Assembly (NCBI RefSeq): GCF_022867795.2
Contig: NZ_CP107006.1
Coordinates: 62,001 to 126,000, forward strand
From: Chitinophaga horti
Lineage (GTDB): Bacteria; Bacteroidota; Bacteroidia; Chitinophagales; Chitinophagaceae
DNA length: 64,000 bases
Direction of reading: 5' to 3'
Shown here: positions 9,580-17,905 of the stretch, one piece after another
Position numbering within the stretch: the stretch's first letter is position 1
How the letters are laid out: each line of letters starts with the position of its first letter
Translations under genes and position numbers: made by a program
Notes under the pieces: model-generated
What the model saw: the letters and a program-made list of their open reading frames with translations, nothing else
The model's database searches: none
Told to the model about the DNA's origin: nothing

Positions 9580-10254
9580 ATGATTAGTCCCGAGATCAAA
9601 AAGAAAATCATCCGTATTGTAAATGTTTTCGAAACCGGTACCCCCGAAGGCCGGTACGAACAGGTCACTATTTTACCCGACGGCCGCAATGGCAGTCGCC
9701 AGATTACCTATGGTCGCAGCCAGACGACGGAGCAGGGGAACCTACGCAACCTGGTGGAAAGATATGTGCAATTACAAGGCACTTATGCCGACGAGTTTAG
9801 GGCGTTTCTGCCGAAGATTGGTGTGACTCCGCTGGTGGATAACAAGGCTTTCAAGGACCTGCTCCGCAACAGTGCCAAAGAAGATCCGCTGATGCGGCAG
9901 GCGCAGGACGAAACGTTTGAAGTGCTGTACTACCAGCCTGCACACCACTTCTTCGAATCGGAGCGCTTCACGCTGCCATTGAGTATGCTGGTGATTTACG
10001 ATAGTTATATTCATTCGGGCAGCATTCCGCCTTTCCTGCGCAGCCGTTATCCCGAGCGTACGCCGTTACGTGGCGGCGATGAAAAGGCCTGGATACGCGC
10101 TTATACGAAAACACGGCAACACTGGCTGGCTACGCATAAACGCAGGGTGCTCCATCCCACTGTGTACCGCACCGAATGTTTTCTGAACGAGATGGATAAG
10201 GATAACTGGGGATTGGAGAAAACGGTACTTGCACATGGGGTGAAGGTGGAATAG
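9580..10254 (+). CDS. GH46 chitosanase-like enzyme in eCIS operon
   Basis: 224-residue protein resembling glycoside hydrolase family 46 chitosanases, which have a lysozyme-like fold and cleave beta-1,4-glucosamine polymers. Two catalytic acids can be placed by pattern: Glu18 in V-F-E-T-G (general acid; in Streptomyces chitosanase the corresponding region is A-E-N-S) and Asp34 in P-D-G-R-N-G (nucleophile activator; D-G-R-G-Y-T-G in the reference), followed by I-T-Y-G-R. The Y-D-S-Y-I-H-S-G segment near residue 143 also fits the family. There is no signal peptide, so if it leaves the cell it must do so by lysis or by the injection particle. It sits between the tape measure and the DUF4157 genes, which suggests cargo or a particle-associated wall- or chitosan-degrading enzyme. 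Substrate and delivery are inferred; no activity can be read from sequence. Confidence 0.7.
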   Translation: MISPEIKKKIIRIVNVFETGTPEGRYEQVTILPDGRNGSRQITYGRSQTTEQGNLRNLVERYVQLQGTYADEFRAFLPKIGVTPLVDNKAFKDLLRNSAKEDPLMRQAQDETFEVLYYQPAHHFFESERFTLPLSMLVIYDSYIHSGSIPPFLRSRYPERTPLRGGDEKAWIRAYTKTRQHWLATHKRRVLHPTVYRTECFLNEMDKDNWGLEKTVLAHGVKVE

Positions 10255-10293
10255 GAAGAACAATCAACTTGTAAATGCTAAAACTAATACTGT

Positions 10294-12333
10294 ATGCACC
10301 AGGCCCCCGAACCGGCTAAAACCGCTTCCCGCCAGCAGGAGGAAAGTCTCCGTAACGGGTCGCCCTTCTTTTCGTTTGACGCGCCTCAGCCGCCTCTCTT
10401 CTTTCAGACCAAACTTACCGTAAACGAACCCGGTGATGAGTTTGAAAGAGAAGCGGATGACGTGGCCGACAAGGTCATGCGCATGGAAAACGTGCAGGTG
10501 CAAAGGAAGTGTGCCGAATGCGAGCAGGAGGAAGAACAGGTTCACCGTTCTGCAGAAGGTGCCACCTCCATTCCGGCCGGTATGGAGGCCTCCCTGGCAG
10601 CGTCCCGCGGCGGAGGCCGGGGCTTGGAGCCGGAAACGCGATCTTTCATGGAGCGTAAATTTGGTGCAGGTTTCGGCGATGTGCGGATACATGCTGATGG
10701 AATGTCTGCTGGAATGAACCGGCAGTTGCAGGCCAGGGCTTTCGCGATCGGCACCGATATCTATTTTAACAACAATGAATATCAGCCGCAAACGCAATCA
10801 GGAAAACACCTGCTGGCACATGAACTAACGCACGTACTGCAACAGCGTAATGGGCTGAAGCAGGTATCCTGTTTTCGTTATAACGCCGGCACCACTGCCA
10901 ACCCGGTGAATATCGAGATCGACTACAGTTTTTTGGATACGACCTACTTCGGCCATTACGACCGGGGCTGCGAGGCGCTGTATACGCAGCTGACCACTCG
11001 TCCGGCTACGCCGGTACAGGCGGCTATTGCAGCACTAACGCCCGGTCAGCAAAGATGGTTGTTGTTTGCGCTGGATATACTGATCGATAATCCGTTGCCA
11101 GGCTTCAATGTGACCAGGGCCGCTAACGCCTTGATCGCCTTTGCGCCACAGGCATTGTACCAGCCGCTGGATGGTACGCTCAGCACCACCTTCGAGAACG
11201 AGGTGTTACGGAGCAGTGGATGGTTTGAACGTGCATTTACCCGCGGACTGACGGCGCCTACTGCTACGGAGGTAGCCGCGTTGGACGTATTGTTTAACGG
11301 AACCTCCAGCGGTGGCAGTGCGGGCAGTTCCAGTTGTCCGGCTACGCGTATTGCGGCGCTAAATGAAGTGCGTTTACGGGCTGATACGCCAGGCTTGCTC
11401 ACTAATTACCTCGCTACCCAGGTGGCGGCGGTGAGCGGTGCATCGGTGGCTTCTCAGAACACCTCCGACGTGCTGCCTATCGCTGACCTGGTACACCAGG
11501 AAGCGTTATCCTTTTTTAGTCCGTATATGGGCCGTGGCAGCTCGCGGCACTTCCTCGATAACTGGCGATACTCAAGTCATCTGCAAGCCAGCACGGCTCC
11601 CGGAGCGATCCCGCCCGATGTGCGCAGAGCGTATATCGATAACCGTGCGACCATGGAAGCTGACGCGAATGGCCTGTTAGCTGCTACGAACTTCGATCCG
11701 CGATGCGCGGCAGACGTCACTGTGTGGGATGATATCATCAACACGCTGGATGCCGATCCGGCGGTGCAAACGAGTGTAAATACGATCCTGGCCTGGCAAA
11801 CCTTTACCGCGCACGGACCAACGGCAGCTGATGTAACGATCAACCTGCAATATCGCACCAGCGCGAGTGGCGGCGAATGCGGCGCGCGATGGCGTACCGT
11901 TAATACGCTTTGCCATGAACTGATGCACGTGTATCATCACCAACGTTTTTACAACATCAATAACGGCCGGCAAATCATTACAGAAGGTTTCCCCGAAATA
12001 CTCGGCGATCAGTTGTTCGAGCATATTCGCGCTTCCGCAAACAGGAGTACGGCGTATCGCCAACGCTTCGAAGGAGGAATGGCGACAGGTGCGTGCATAG
12101 GCGTAAGTATTCCCGCGGCGCAAACCGGATACAGGCAGGCGGGGCAGCATGCAGAGGATGTGCGTGTGATGATGGGCGACGATCGTTTCCGCGCGGCCTT
12201 TTTCCTGGGACAATTCGGACTGGTGGGCTTACAGCCCAAGCTGGAACAGGGCGGGGCAGATAACGTTCATGAGCGTGAGGCAGATGCGATGGCAGACAGG
12301 GTAGTAAGTTTTCCTTCAAAAACACTTGTATGA
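10294..12333 (+). CDS. DUF4157 protein with second gluzincin-like domain, candidate eCIS cargo
   Basis: 679-residue protein. The N-terminus has the conserved leader found before DUF4157 domains (Q-T-K-L-T-V, then E-R-E-A-D-D-V-A-D-K-V near residues 50-62) and a C-A-E-C-E-Q-E-E-E patch. The DUF4157 domain spans about 119-185 with zinc-type H176-E-L-T-H180. A long middle region of unknown fold follows. A second H541-E-L-M-H545 motif is followed by exactly 18 residues and then Glu564 in E-G-F-P-E, the HExxH-x18-E gluzincin signature. DUF4157 proteins are recurrent eCIS companions. Two metal sites make this a candidate protease effector. The last 25 residues repeat the P-K-L…E-R-E-A-D leader that normally belongs in front of a DUF4157 domain, directly before the next DUF4157 gene. 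The stop overlaps the next start (ATGA). Confidence 0.8.
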   Translation: MHQAPEPAKTASRQQEESLRNGSPFFSFDAPQPPLFFQTKLTVNEPGDEFEREADDVADKVMRMENVQVQRKCAECEQEEEQVHRSAEGATSIPAGMEASLAASRGGGRGLEPETRSFMERKFGAGFGDVRIHADGMSAGMNRQLQARAFAIGTDIYFNNNEYQPQTQSGKHLLAHELTHVLQQRNGLKQVSCFRYNAGTTANPVNIEIDYSFLDTTYFGHYDRGCEALYTQLTTRPATPVQAAIAALTPGQQRWLLFALDILIDNPLPGFNVTRAANALIAFAPQALYQPLDGTLSTTFENEVLRSSGWFERAFTRGLTAPTATEVAALDVLFNGTSSGGSAGSSSCPATRIAALNEVRLRADTPGLLTNYLATQVAAVSGASVASQNTSDVLPIADLVHQEALSFFSPYMGRGSSRHFLDNWRYSSHLQASTAPGAIPPDVRRAYIDNRATMEADANGLLAATNFDPRCAADVTVWDDIINTLDADPAVQTSVNTILAWQTFTAHGPTAADVTINLQYRTSASGGECGARWRTVNTLCHELMHVYHHQRFYNINNGRQIITEGFPEILGDQLFEHIRASANRSTAYRQRFEGGMATGACIGVSIPAAQTGYRQAGQHAEDVRVMMGDDRFRAAFFLGQFGLVGLQPKLEQGGADNVHEREADAMADRVVSFPSKTLV

Positions 12334-13592
12334 AATATAAAAAACGCCAGCCGGACCTACATCAGTCACCGAAGAACGAACCGCCATTCTTTCCATCCAC
12401 GGTGCAGCGTGCGGCCGAAAACACAGGCGCACCGTTACCCGACCACGTGCAGCAGTTCTTCGCGCCCCGTTTCGGACAAGACTTTGGTCATGTACGGGTG
12501 CATACGGACGAACAGGCGGCCAATGCGTTCGGTGCTAAAGCATTCACACAAGGCTCGCATATTGTTTTCAATCAAGGGCAATATAATCCTGACTCCCGCG
12601 AGGGGCAACGCCTGCTCGCCCATGAACTTACGCATGTAACGCAACAGCAAAGCGGCCGCACGCAAGGCGTACAGCGCGAACCGCTTGGCGGCAGCGACCA
12701 GGATAAAGCTGCTGCGTTATGGACATCCTATCAAAACTCGATAGAAATCGACAGCTTTGAATTTGGAACGGCTGCGCTCACGCCGGAACACATCGAACGT
12801 TTGAAAGAATATAAACAACGTATTACCGGGCTGCTGTTGCATTATCCTGATTCGTTCCTCACGCTCTGGGGCCATACCGATGCCGTGGATACAGAAGCGA
12901 AGAACGAAGCCCTCGGCCTCGCCCGTGCAGAAGCCGTAAAGCAGGAACTCACCAGTGGCGAAAGTGCGCTGCCGGACGCGATGATCAGCACCCGCACTGT
13001 TGGCGAAAGAGAGCCTGCCGTAAAATCATCCGGCCGCGAACCACGTAACCGGCGCGTACAACTGCTGCTATCCGCCCGAAGGTTCATTACGCCGCCCAAG
13101 CTCGACTGGACGCCGCAACCGCCGTTAAAAGGTGACTACAAACTGCCCGACTTTCACAATCCTTTCTGGCCTAAAGTACCCACGGAAGACGTGACGCCGG
13201 ACTATTACCAAAAGATCCCGGACCTGCGGTTACCGCGTAAAACGCCGATTGAAGCCTGGGCGGAAGATGATCCCCTGCTGAAAACGCTGCTTACGCCAGG
13301 ATTGAAGAAAGAACTGATCGACGCGATCAAGGATGGGGACGAGATCATCGCAGAAAAAATACTCGATGCCCTGCCGATAGAAGATAAACTCAAAAGTGCC
13401 CTGAAGGCGACTGCCAAAGGGCTGCTGCAATGGGCTAAAGGCAAACGCTGGACGCCGCCGGAGCCGCCGCTGCACCCGATGCCACCTTCCGGCGCACCGC
13501 CATATCAACCCGCACCGGGCGAAACCATCATTCCCGGACCTTCATTGAAATTTGATGAAAATAAGATCATAGATTGGTTCCGGAAATTGTAA
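12330..13592 (+). CDS. DUF4157 and OmpA-like domain protein
   Basis: 420-residue protein. DUF4157 domain at about residues 38-110 with zinc-type H98-E-L-T-H102. An OmpA C-terminal-like domain follows at about 137-247, recognised by F-E-F-G, Y-P-D-S-F-L-T-L-W-G-H-T-D-A (around residue 181) and the R-N-R-R-V-Q-L-L ending. OmpA-like domains bind peptidoglycan. The rest is proline-rich with an acidic helical block around 310-370. It lacks the usual P-K-L…E-R-E-A-D leader, which is found instead at the C-terminus of the upstream gene product. There is no signal peptide. It could be a cargo protein or could anchor or prime the particle at the cell wall; I cannot choose between these. Translationally coupled to the preceding gene through ATGA, and 6 bp before the ATPase gene. 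Confidence 0.8.
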   Translation: MKYKKRQPDLHQSPKNEPPFFPSTVQRAAENTGAPLPDHVQQFFAPRFGQDFGHVRVHTDEQAANAFGAKAFTQGSHIVFNQGQYNPDSREGQRLLAHELTHVTQQQSGRTQGVQREPLGGSDQDKAAALWTSYQNSIEIDSFEFGTAALTPEHIERLKEYKQRITGLLLHYPDSFLTLWGHTDAVDTEAKNEALGLARAEAVKQELTSGESALPDAMISTRTVGEREPAVKSSGREPRNRRVQLLLSARRFITPPKLDWTPQPPLKGDYKLPDFHNPFWPKVPTEDVTPDYYQKIPDLRLPRKTPIEAWAEDDPLLKTLLTPGLKKELIDAIKDGDEIIAEKILDALPIEDKLKSALKATAKGLLQWAKGKRWTPPEPPLHPMPPSGAPPYQPAPGETIIPGPSLKFDENKIIDWFRKL

Positions 13593-13598
13593 CGACAC

Positions 13599-14906
13599 AT
13601 GAATGAATTAATGCAGGCCATCAACCAGTTGGCCATCTTTATACAAGCCAGGTTGGCCGCTCACTTCTCTCATAAAGAAGTAGATACACAGGGTTACGTG
13701 AACGACATCGCCGAAAATACATCGGCCCTGCCAGCCTTTGCGCCTTTTTCTCCCACCGAACAGGTGATCCTGCTACTCGCGCTCATGCCGCATCTGCAAC
13801 CAGGATTTTTCGAATCGATTATACAACAGTACCTGCCGCAGGGCGGTGATTTCCCGGAGTTCGGCGGCGCGAAAGGGAATAATCACCGCGGCATGTTGCC
13901 CACCGGCGAAACGGCGGTGTTCCTCCTGGCCGGAAGAAACATCTTTACGCGTCAACAACTACACGCCATTTTTGCGGATGAGGGAGTGCTTTACCAGGAA
14001 GGTGTGTTGACACTGGGTGGTGTGAAAGACGGGGAGCCTGCAATGAGCGGCCGGCTGGTGTTGTCTCCTGAATGGTTGCACCAGGTACTTGTAGGCAAGG
14101 AGCTGCAGCCACGCTTCAGTCCCGAGTTTCCCGCCCGCAGGCTGCGCACGAAAATGAATTGGGAAGATGCGGTGTTGCACCCGATTACCCGCGAACAGAT
14201 CGGCGACATCCGCACCTGGCTGCAGTATCAGCATGAATTTAGAAACGATGCCAACCTGTCCCGCAAGGTAAAGCCGGGCTACAGGGCGTTGTTCTATGGC
14301 CCGTCCGGCACCGGCAAAACGCTTACGGCCACGTTGCTCGGCAAACAATTCGGCCAGGAAGTGTATCGCATCGACCTGTCGCAGGTAGTGTCCAAATACA
14401 TTGGTGAAACCGAGAAGAACCTGGAGAAGGTGTTTACCCGCGCGGAGAATAAAAACTGGATACTGTTCTTCGACGAGGCCGACGCGCTGTTCGGCAAACG
14501 CACGAACGTGCAGAGCGCCCACGACCGTTTCGCGAACCAGGAAGTATCGTACCTCCTGCAACGGGTGGAAGAGTTCCCCGGCCTGATGATCCTGGCATCC
14601 AACTTCAAAAATAACCTGGACGAGGCCTTCCTGCGCCGCTTCCATGCGATCATTCACTTTCCTGTGCCTAATGAAGAAGAGCGCAGGCAGCTGTGGGAGA
14701 AATCATTGCCCGCCAGCCTTAAGTTGTCGCCCGGGGTGGATGTTAAGCAATTGTCAGCCCGCTTCGACCTCACCGGGGCGGCTATCCTGAATGTGATGCA
14801 ATACGCCACCCTGCGCGCTTTTGCCCGGGGAGACGGCCAATTACAACTGCAGGACGTGCTGGAAGGCGTGCGTAAAGAACTGGCGAAGGAGGAGAAATCG
14901 CTTTAA
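13599..14906 (+). CDS. eCIS AAA+ ATPase (Afp15-like)
   Basis: 435-residue AAA+ ATPase of the type found in nearly all eCIS operons, where it is thought to act in particle assembly or cargo loading. Walker A G234-P-S-G-T-G-K-T241 and Walker B I288-L-F-F-D-E293 are intact; an Arg-rich segment A-F-L-R-R-F (around 347) supplies the sensor/arginine-finger region. An N-terminal domain of about 200 residues precedes it and includes a probable winged-helix-like stretch, then the linker W-E-D-A-V-L-H-P-I-T found in this ATPase group. Last gene of the eCIS row: the next gene begins 35 bp later with its own possible -7 box and no hairpin terminator lies between. Confidence 0.88.
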   Translation: MNELMQAINQLAIFIQARLAAHFSHKEVDTQGYVNDIAENTSALPAFAPFSPTEQVILLLALMPHLQPGFFESIIQQYLPQGGDFPEFGGAKGNNHRGMLPTGETAVFLLAGRNIFTRQQLHAIFADEGVLYQEGVLTLGGVKDGEPAMSGRLVLSPEWLHQVLVGKELQPRFSPEFPARRLRTKMNWEDAVLHPITREQIGDIRTWLQYQHEFRNDANLSRKVKPGYRALFYGPSGTGKTLTATLLGKQFGQEVYRIDLSQVVSKYIGETEKNLEKVFTRAENKNWILFFDEADALFGKRTNVQSAHDRFANQEVSYLLQRVEEFPGLMILASNFKNNLDEAFLRRFHAIIHFPVPNEEERRQLWEKSLPASLKLSPGVDVKQLSARFDLTGAAILNVMQYATLRAFARGDGQLQLQDVLEGVRKELAKEEKSL

Positions 14907-14910
14907 GTTG

Positions 14911-14918
14911 TATTTTCG
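14911..14918 (+). promoter_or_regulatory. possible -7 promoter element
   Basis: TATTTTCG, one mismatch from the Bacteroidota TAnnTTTG element, 24 bp before the M1 peptidase start. No good TTTG element was seen at the usual distance upstream, so this is tentative. Confidence 0.35.
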
Positions 14919-14941
14919 CTGTTAAACATTCCCTGTTTAGT

Positions 14942-16813
14942 ATGAGAAAATTTTTGGTTTCGGGCCTGCTGGCGCTGTCGGCATTATCCGCTGCAGCACA
15001 GTCAGACAGGTGGCAGCAGCGTGTGAAGTATAAGATGGATATTGATGTGGATGCGGCGGCCAACCGTTTTACAGGTAAACAAAGCCTGCAATATTTCAAC
15101 AACTCTCCGGATACGCTTCATAAAGTATTTTATCACCTTTACTGGAACGCGTTTCAGCCCAACAGCTCTATGGACGTGCGCAGCCGCGAGCTGGGCAAAG
15201 TGCTGCTCGGCAAAGATAAGAACGGCAATAACCGCTACGACTGGGACGGCCGCGTACTCGACCGCATCTCTAAATTAAATCCCGACGAAGTCGGTTACCA
15301 AAAGATACGCTCCCTCAAAATGAACGGCCGCCAGCAAAACTTCCGCACCCAGGAAACCATCCTGGTAGTGGAGCTGGACCAACCCATTCTGCCGAAAAGC
15401 AGCGTAACCTTCGATATGGAGTTCGACGCCCAGGTGCCCGTACAGATCCGTCGCAGTGGCCGTCATAACAAAGAAGGGGTTGACTTTTCCATGGCGCAGT
15501 GGTATCCTAAAATGTGTGAATATGATTATGAGGGCTGGCACCCTACGCCGTACATCGCCCGCGAGTTTTATGGGGTATGGGGCGACTATGAAGTGAACAT
15601 CACCATCGATAAAGCCTATACGATAGGTGGTACCGGTTACCTGCAAAATCCTGCGCAAATCGGTCATGGATATGAAGCGCCGGGCACCAAAGTGATACCG
15701 CCCGCCGGTAAAAAACTCACCTGGCGTTTTGTGGCACCCAACGTGCACGATTTCGTGTGGGCCGCCGATCCAAATTACAAACACATCACTAAAAAGATCG
15801 ACGATTTTACTGCGCATTTCTTCTTTATCGAAACCGATACCACCCGCAAAACCTGGCCACTGCTGCCAGACCTGATGACCAAAGCTTACGCTTATGCCAA
15901 AGCGCATTACGGTCCTTATCCATACAAGCAGTATTCCTTCATCCAGGGTGGCGACGGCGGTATGGAATATCCAATGGCCACACTGATACTCGGCACCGGC
16001 AAACTCGATGGCCTGTATGGCGTATCGGTACATGAATGGATGCACAGCTGGTACCAGGGCATGCTGGCCACTAACGAAAGCCTGTATCCGTGGATGGATG
16101 AAGGTTTTACCACATTCGGGGAAGATAATATCATACAATCCACATTGGATTCCAACGCCAATAAATGGGCACACGAAGGGTCTTACGCTAACTACTTCGG
16201 CCTGATCAGGAGTGGTCGCGAGGAGCCGATGAGCACACATGCGGACCATTTCAATACCAACAATGGTTACAGTGTGTCGTCTTATTCAAAAGGAGCCGTA
16301 TTTCTCGAGCAGCTCGGCTACATCATTGGCGCCGCCAATCGCGATAAAGGCCTGCTGCGTTACTACTGGGAGTGGCGCTTCAAGCATCCTAACCTGAACG
16401 ACTTTGTACGGGTAATGGAGAAAACGAGCGGCATTCAACTGGACTGGTATAAGATGTATTTCGTCAACACCACCAAACACATCGATTACGCGCTTGACAG
16501 CATGTACGAAAAGAACGGCAACGCTGTAGTCCGCCTCCGCCGCAAAGGCCTGATGCCGATGCCTGTTGATTTTGTAGTAGAAACAAAAGACGGCCGAAAA
16601 GTAAACCACTATATCCCCCTCGACCTGATGTTCGGCACAAAACCCAACGAAGACGCCACTATACAACGCATCGAACACGACGCCTGGCAGTGGGTAGCGC
16701 CTACGTATGAGATAAGCCTGAACGTGCCCTTCAACCAGCTGCGCAGCGTGGAGATTGATCCCAGCCAGCGGATGGCGGATATAGACAGGAGTAATAATAA
16801 GGCGGTGGACTAA
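14942..16813 (+). CDS. M1 family zinc metallopeptidase, secreted
   Basis: 623-residue gluzincin aminopeptidase-like protein. A signal peptide is visible (M-R-K-F-L-V, hydrophobic core, A-A-A-Q near residue 20). Zinc motif H364-E-W-M-H368 followed after 18 residues by Glu387 in D-E-G-F-T-T-F gives the full M1 HExxH-x18-E signature. The substrate-binding exopeptidase motif appears as G-G-M-E-Y-P-M instead of the classic GAMEN, a form common in Bacteroidota M1 peptidases. It probably trims peptides in the periplasm or outside the cell. It follows the eCIS ATPase by 35 bp on the same strand, but nothing in it ties it to the injection system. A strong bidirectional terminator lies downstream. Confidence 0.9.
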   Translation: MRKFLVSGLLALSALSAAAQSDRWQQRVKYKMDIDVDAAANRFTGKQSLQYFNNSPDTLHKVFYHLYWNAFQPNSSMDVRSRELGKVLLGKDKNGNNRYDWDGRVLDRISKLNPDEVGYQKIRSLKMNGRQQNFRTQETILVVELDQPILPKSSVTFDMEFDAQVPVQIRRSGRHNKEGVDFSMAQWYPKMCEYDYEGWHPTPYIAREFYGVWGDYEVNITIDKAYTIGGTGYLQNPAQIGHGYEAPGTKVIPPAGKKLTWRFVAPNVHDFVWAADPNYKHITKKIDDFTAHFFFIETDTTRKTWPLLPDLMTKAYAYAKAHYGPYPYKQYSFIQGGDGGMEYPMATLILGTGKLDGLYGVSVHEWMHSWYQGMLATNESLYPWMDEGFTTFGEDNIIQSTLDSNANKWAHEGSYANYFGLIRSGREEPMSTHADHFNTNNGYSVSSYSKGAVFLEQLGYIIGAANRDKGLLRYYWEWRFKHPNLNDFVRVMEKTSGIQLDWYKMYFVNTTKHIDYALDSMYEKNGNAVVRLRRKGLMPMPVDFVVETKDGRKVNHYIPLDLMFGTKPNEDATIQRIEHDAWQWVAPTYEISLNVPFNQLRSVEIDPSQRMADIDRSNNKAVD

Positions 16814-16830
16814 GCTGCCGGAACATTTTT

Positions 16831-16862
16831 CAGCCGCCGTTGTGTCACTCACTTCAGCTTTG
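16831..16862. repeat. dispersed intergenic repeat, copy A
   Basis: A roughly 29-bp sequence (starts CAGCCGCCGTTGTGTCACTC, ends ACTTCAGCT) that recurs with few differences at 27367-27395 and, inverted, at 60584-60610. All copies lie between genes. See the findings. Confidence 0.6.
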
Positions 16863-16879
16863 TTTCTCTTATCGACATC

Positions 16880-16920
16880 AAACAAAAAAGACCGCCTGTT
16901 ACAGGCGGTCTTTTTTGTTT
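16880..16920. terminator. bidirectional rho-independent terminator
   Basis: Perfect 20-bp inverted arms (16880-16899 and 16901-16920) with GC-rich core GACCGCCTGT and flanking A/T tracts on both sides. It serves the M1 peptidase (plus) and the DinB-like gene (minus), and overlaps the latter's stop codon by two bases. Confidence 0.92.
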
Positions 16921-17482
16921 AAAATATCATTTCCTCCAAAGCACTGTTCCAGGGATTCTTTCGAAGCTGCTCCCGCGTTTGCAGGTCGTGCAGGTGGTGG
17001 GCGGTGTGATACGCGGTAAAGTACAATACCTCCCTTATCGTAATCTTGCCAAGTAACGGATGCGGTAGTACGTAATTGTCCAGCTCTTCTTCCGTCCAGC
17101 TTTCTATCTGTTGGATGAGGCGTTCCTTTTGTTGATAAAACTGTTTCAGCAAAGGTTCGCGGTGCGATAGTTCTATAATGCCCGGTATATATTCCCGGGT
17201 GGCGGCGAAACCTTTGGATAACTGCTGGCGATAGTCGTTCACCAAAGCTTCGTAACCACGGGAGGGCGTTTTAGGTTTGCCGTACCAGCGAAGTGCCAGT
17301 TTGGGCAGGCTTAAGGCCTTGTTCACTGGTTTGGTGCTGCGAAGTAAGTGGTCCAGTTGCTGCCCGGCCGACCATTTGCCTTCCGGCGAAACGGCGAAGC
17401 GGTGATTGGACAGTGAGTCTATAAAATGCGCAAATGCGTTAAAGTTTGTATTGAGAAGCGTAGCAATTTCATTCCTGTTCAT
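16919..17482 (-). CDS. DinB-like family protein
   Basis: 187-residue four-helix-bundle protein of the DinB/YfiT-like group, which bind a metal through three His residues. Candidate ligands are the His in Q-L-D-H-L-L (about residue 45) and those in Y-H-T-A-H-H-L-H-D (about 158-166). N-terminal W-S-A-G-Q-Q-L-D-H is typical. Members act as thiol-dependent transferases or are uncharacterised; no substrate can be assigned. Stand-alone, convergent with the M1 peptidase, followed by a shared terminator. Confidence 0.85.
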   Translation of the reverse strand: MNRNEIATLLNTNFNAFAHFIDSLSNHRFAVSPEGKWSAGQQLDHLLRSTKPVNKALSLPKLALRWYGKPKTPSRGYEALVNDYRQQLSKGFAATREYIPGIIELSHREPLLKQFYQQKERLIQQIESWTEEELDNYVLPHPLLGKITIREVLYFTAYHTAHHLHDLQTREQLRKNPWNSALEEMIF

Positions 17483-17603
17483 AGTAAGCTGGTTTTTCGG
17501 TGAACAGTGTCGTACAGTTGACGGTTAATTATAAGGCGTGCTGCGTTGATACCGCGGTTAGCTAATGTACCATTCTTTTTGGTGCCGGCCTAATTTAAAC
17601 CGG

Positions 17604-17843
17604 CTATTCCAGTATCTCGCACTGGTAGCCCTGCGCCTGTACGAACGCGATCATCTGTGCTTCGGTTACCTTCAGGTCAACGATGCGCAGTACCTTATCG
17701 CAATCTTCTATATCGACATTGCAAGGCCCAACGTCAAAGTGCTGGCGGATGGCCTTTAGTACGCTGTGGCTTTCGCCGGGTGTGCCGATGTTCGTTTTAA
17801 ATATACCGATCATCGAGGTGTGGTTAAGAAAGGCGGTGGTCAT
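17604..17843 (-). CDS. small hypothetical protein, ferredoxin-like fold candidate
   Basis: About 79 residues. Start chosen at the ATG giving M-T-T-A-F-L; the next Met ten residues on (M-I-G-I-F-K-T-N) is equally plausible because similarity to related small Bacteroidota proteins seems to begin there. The pattern I-F-K-T-N-I … D-I-E-D-C-D-K-V-L-R-I … I-A-F-V-Q-A-Q-G-Y resembles an HMA-like beta-alpha-beta fold with two Cys (C-N-V and E-D-C), but it lacks a CxxC metal motif. Function unknown. Confidence 0.65.
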   Translation of the reverse strand: MTTAFLNHTSMIGIFKTNIGTPGESHSVLKAIRQHFDVGPCNVDIEDCDKVLRIVDLKVTEAQMIAFVQAQGYQCEILE

Positions 17844-17905
17844 GGTTAAATAGTTAGGTGTTAAAAGGCGTTCCGGCCCATGCAAAAGCCGAAACGCGGG
17901 GAAGC

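Noticed and set aside
12300-12340. Programmed -1 frameshift joining the two DUF4157 genes
   Set aside because: No proper X-XXY-YYZ slippery heptamer in frame was found near the stop; ATGA coupling explains the junction more simply. The split-leader puzzle is kept as a finding.
14907-16813. M1 peptidase as part of the eCIS
   Set aside because: It has a signal peptide, belongs to a common housekeeping family and has a promoter-like box of its own; only adjacency links it to the system.
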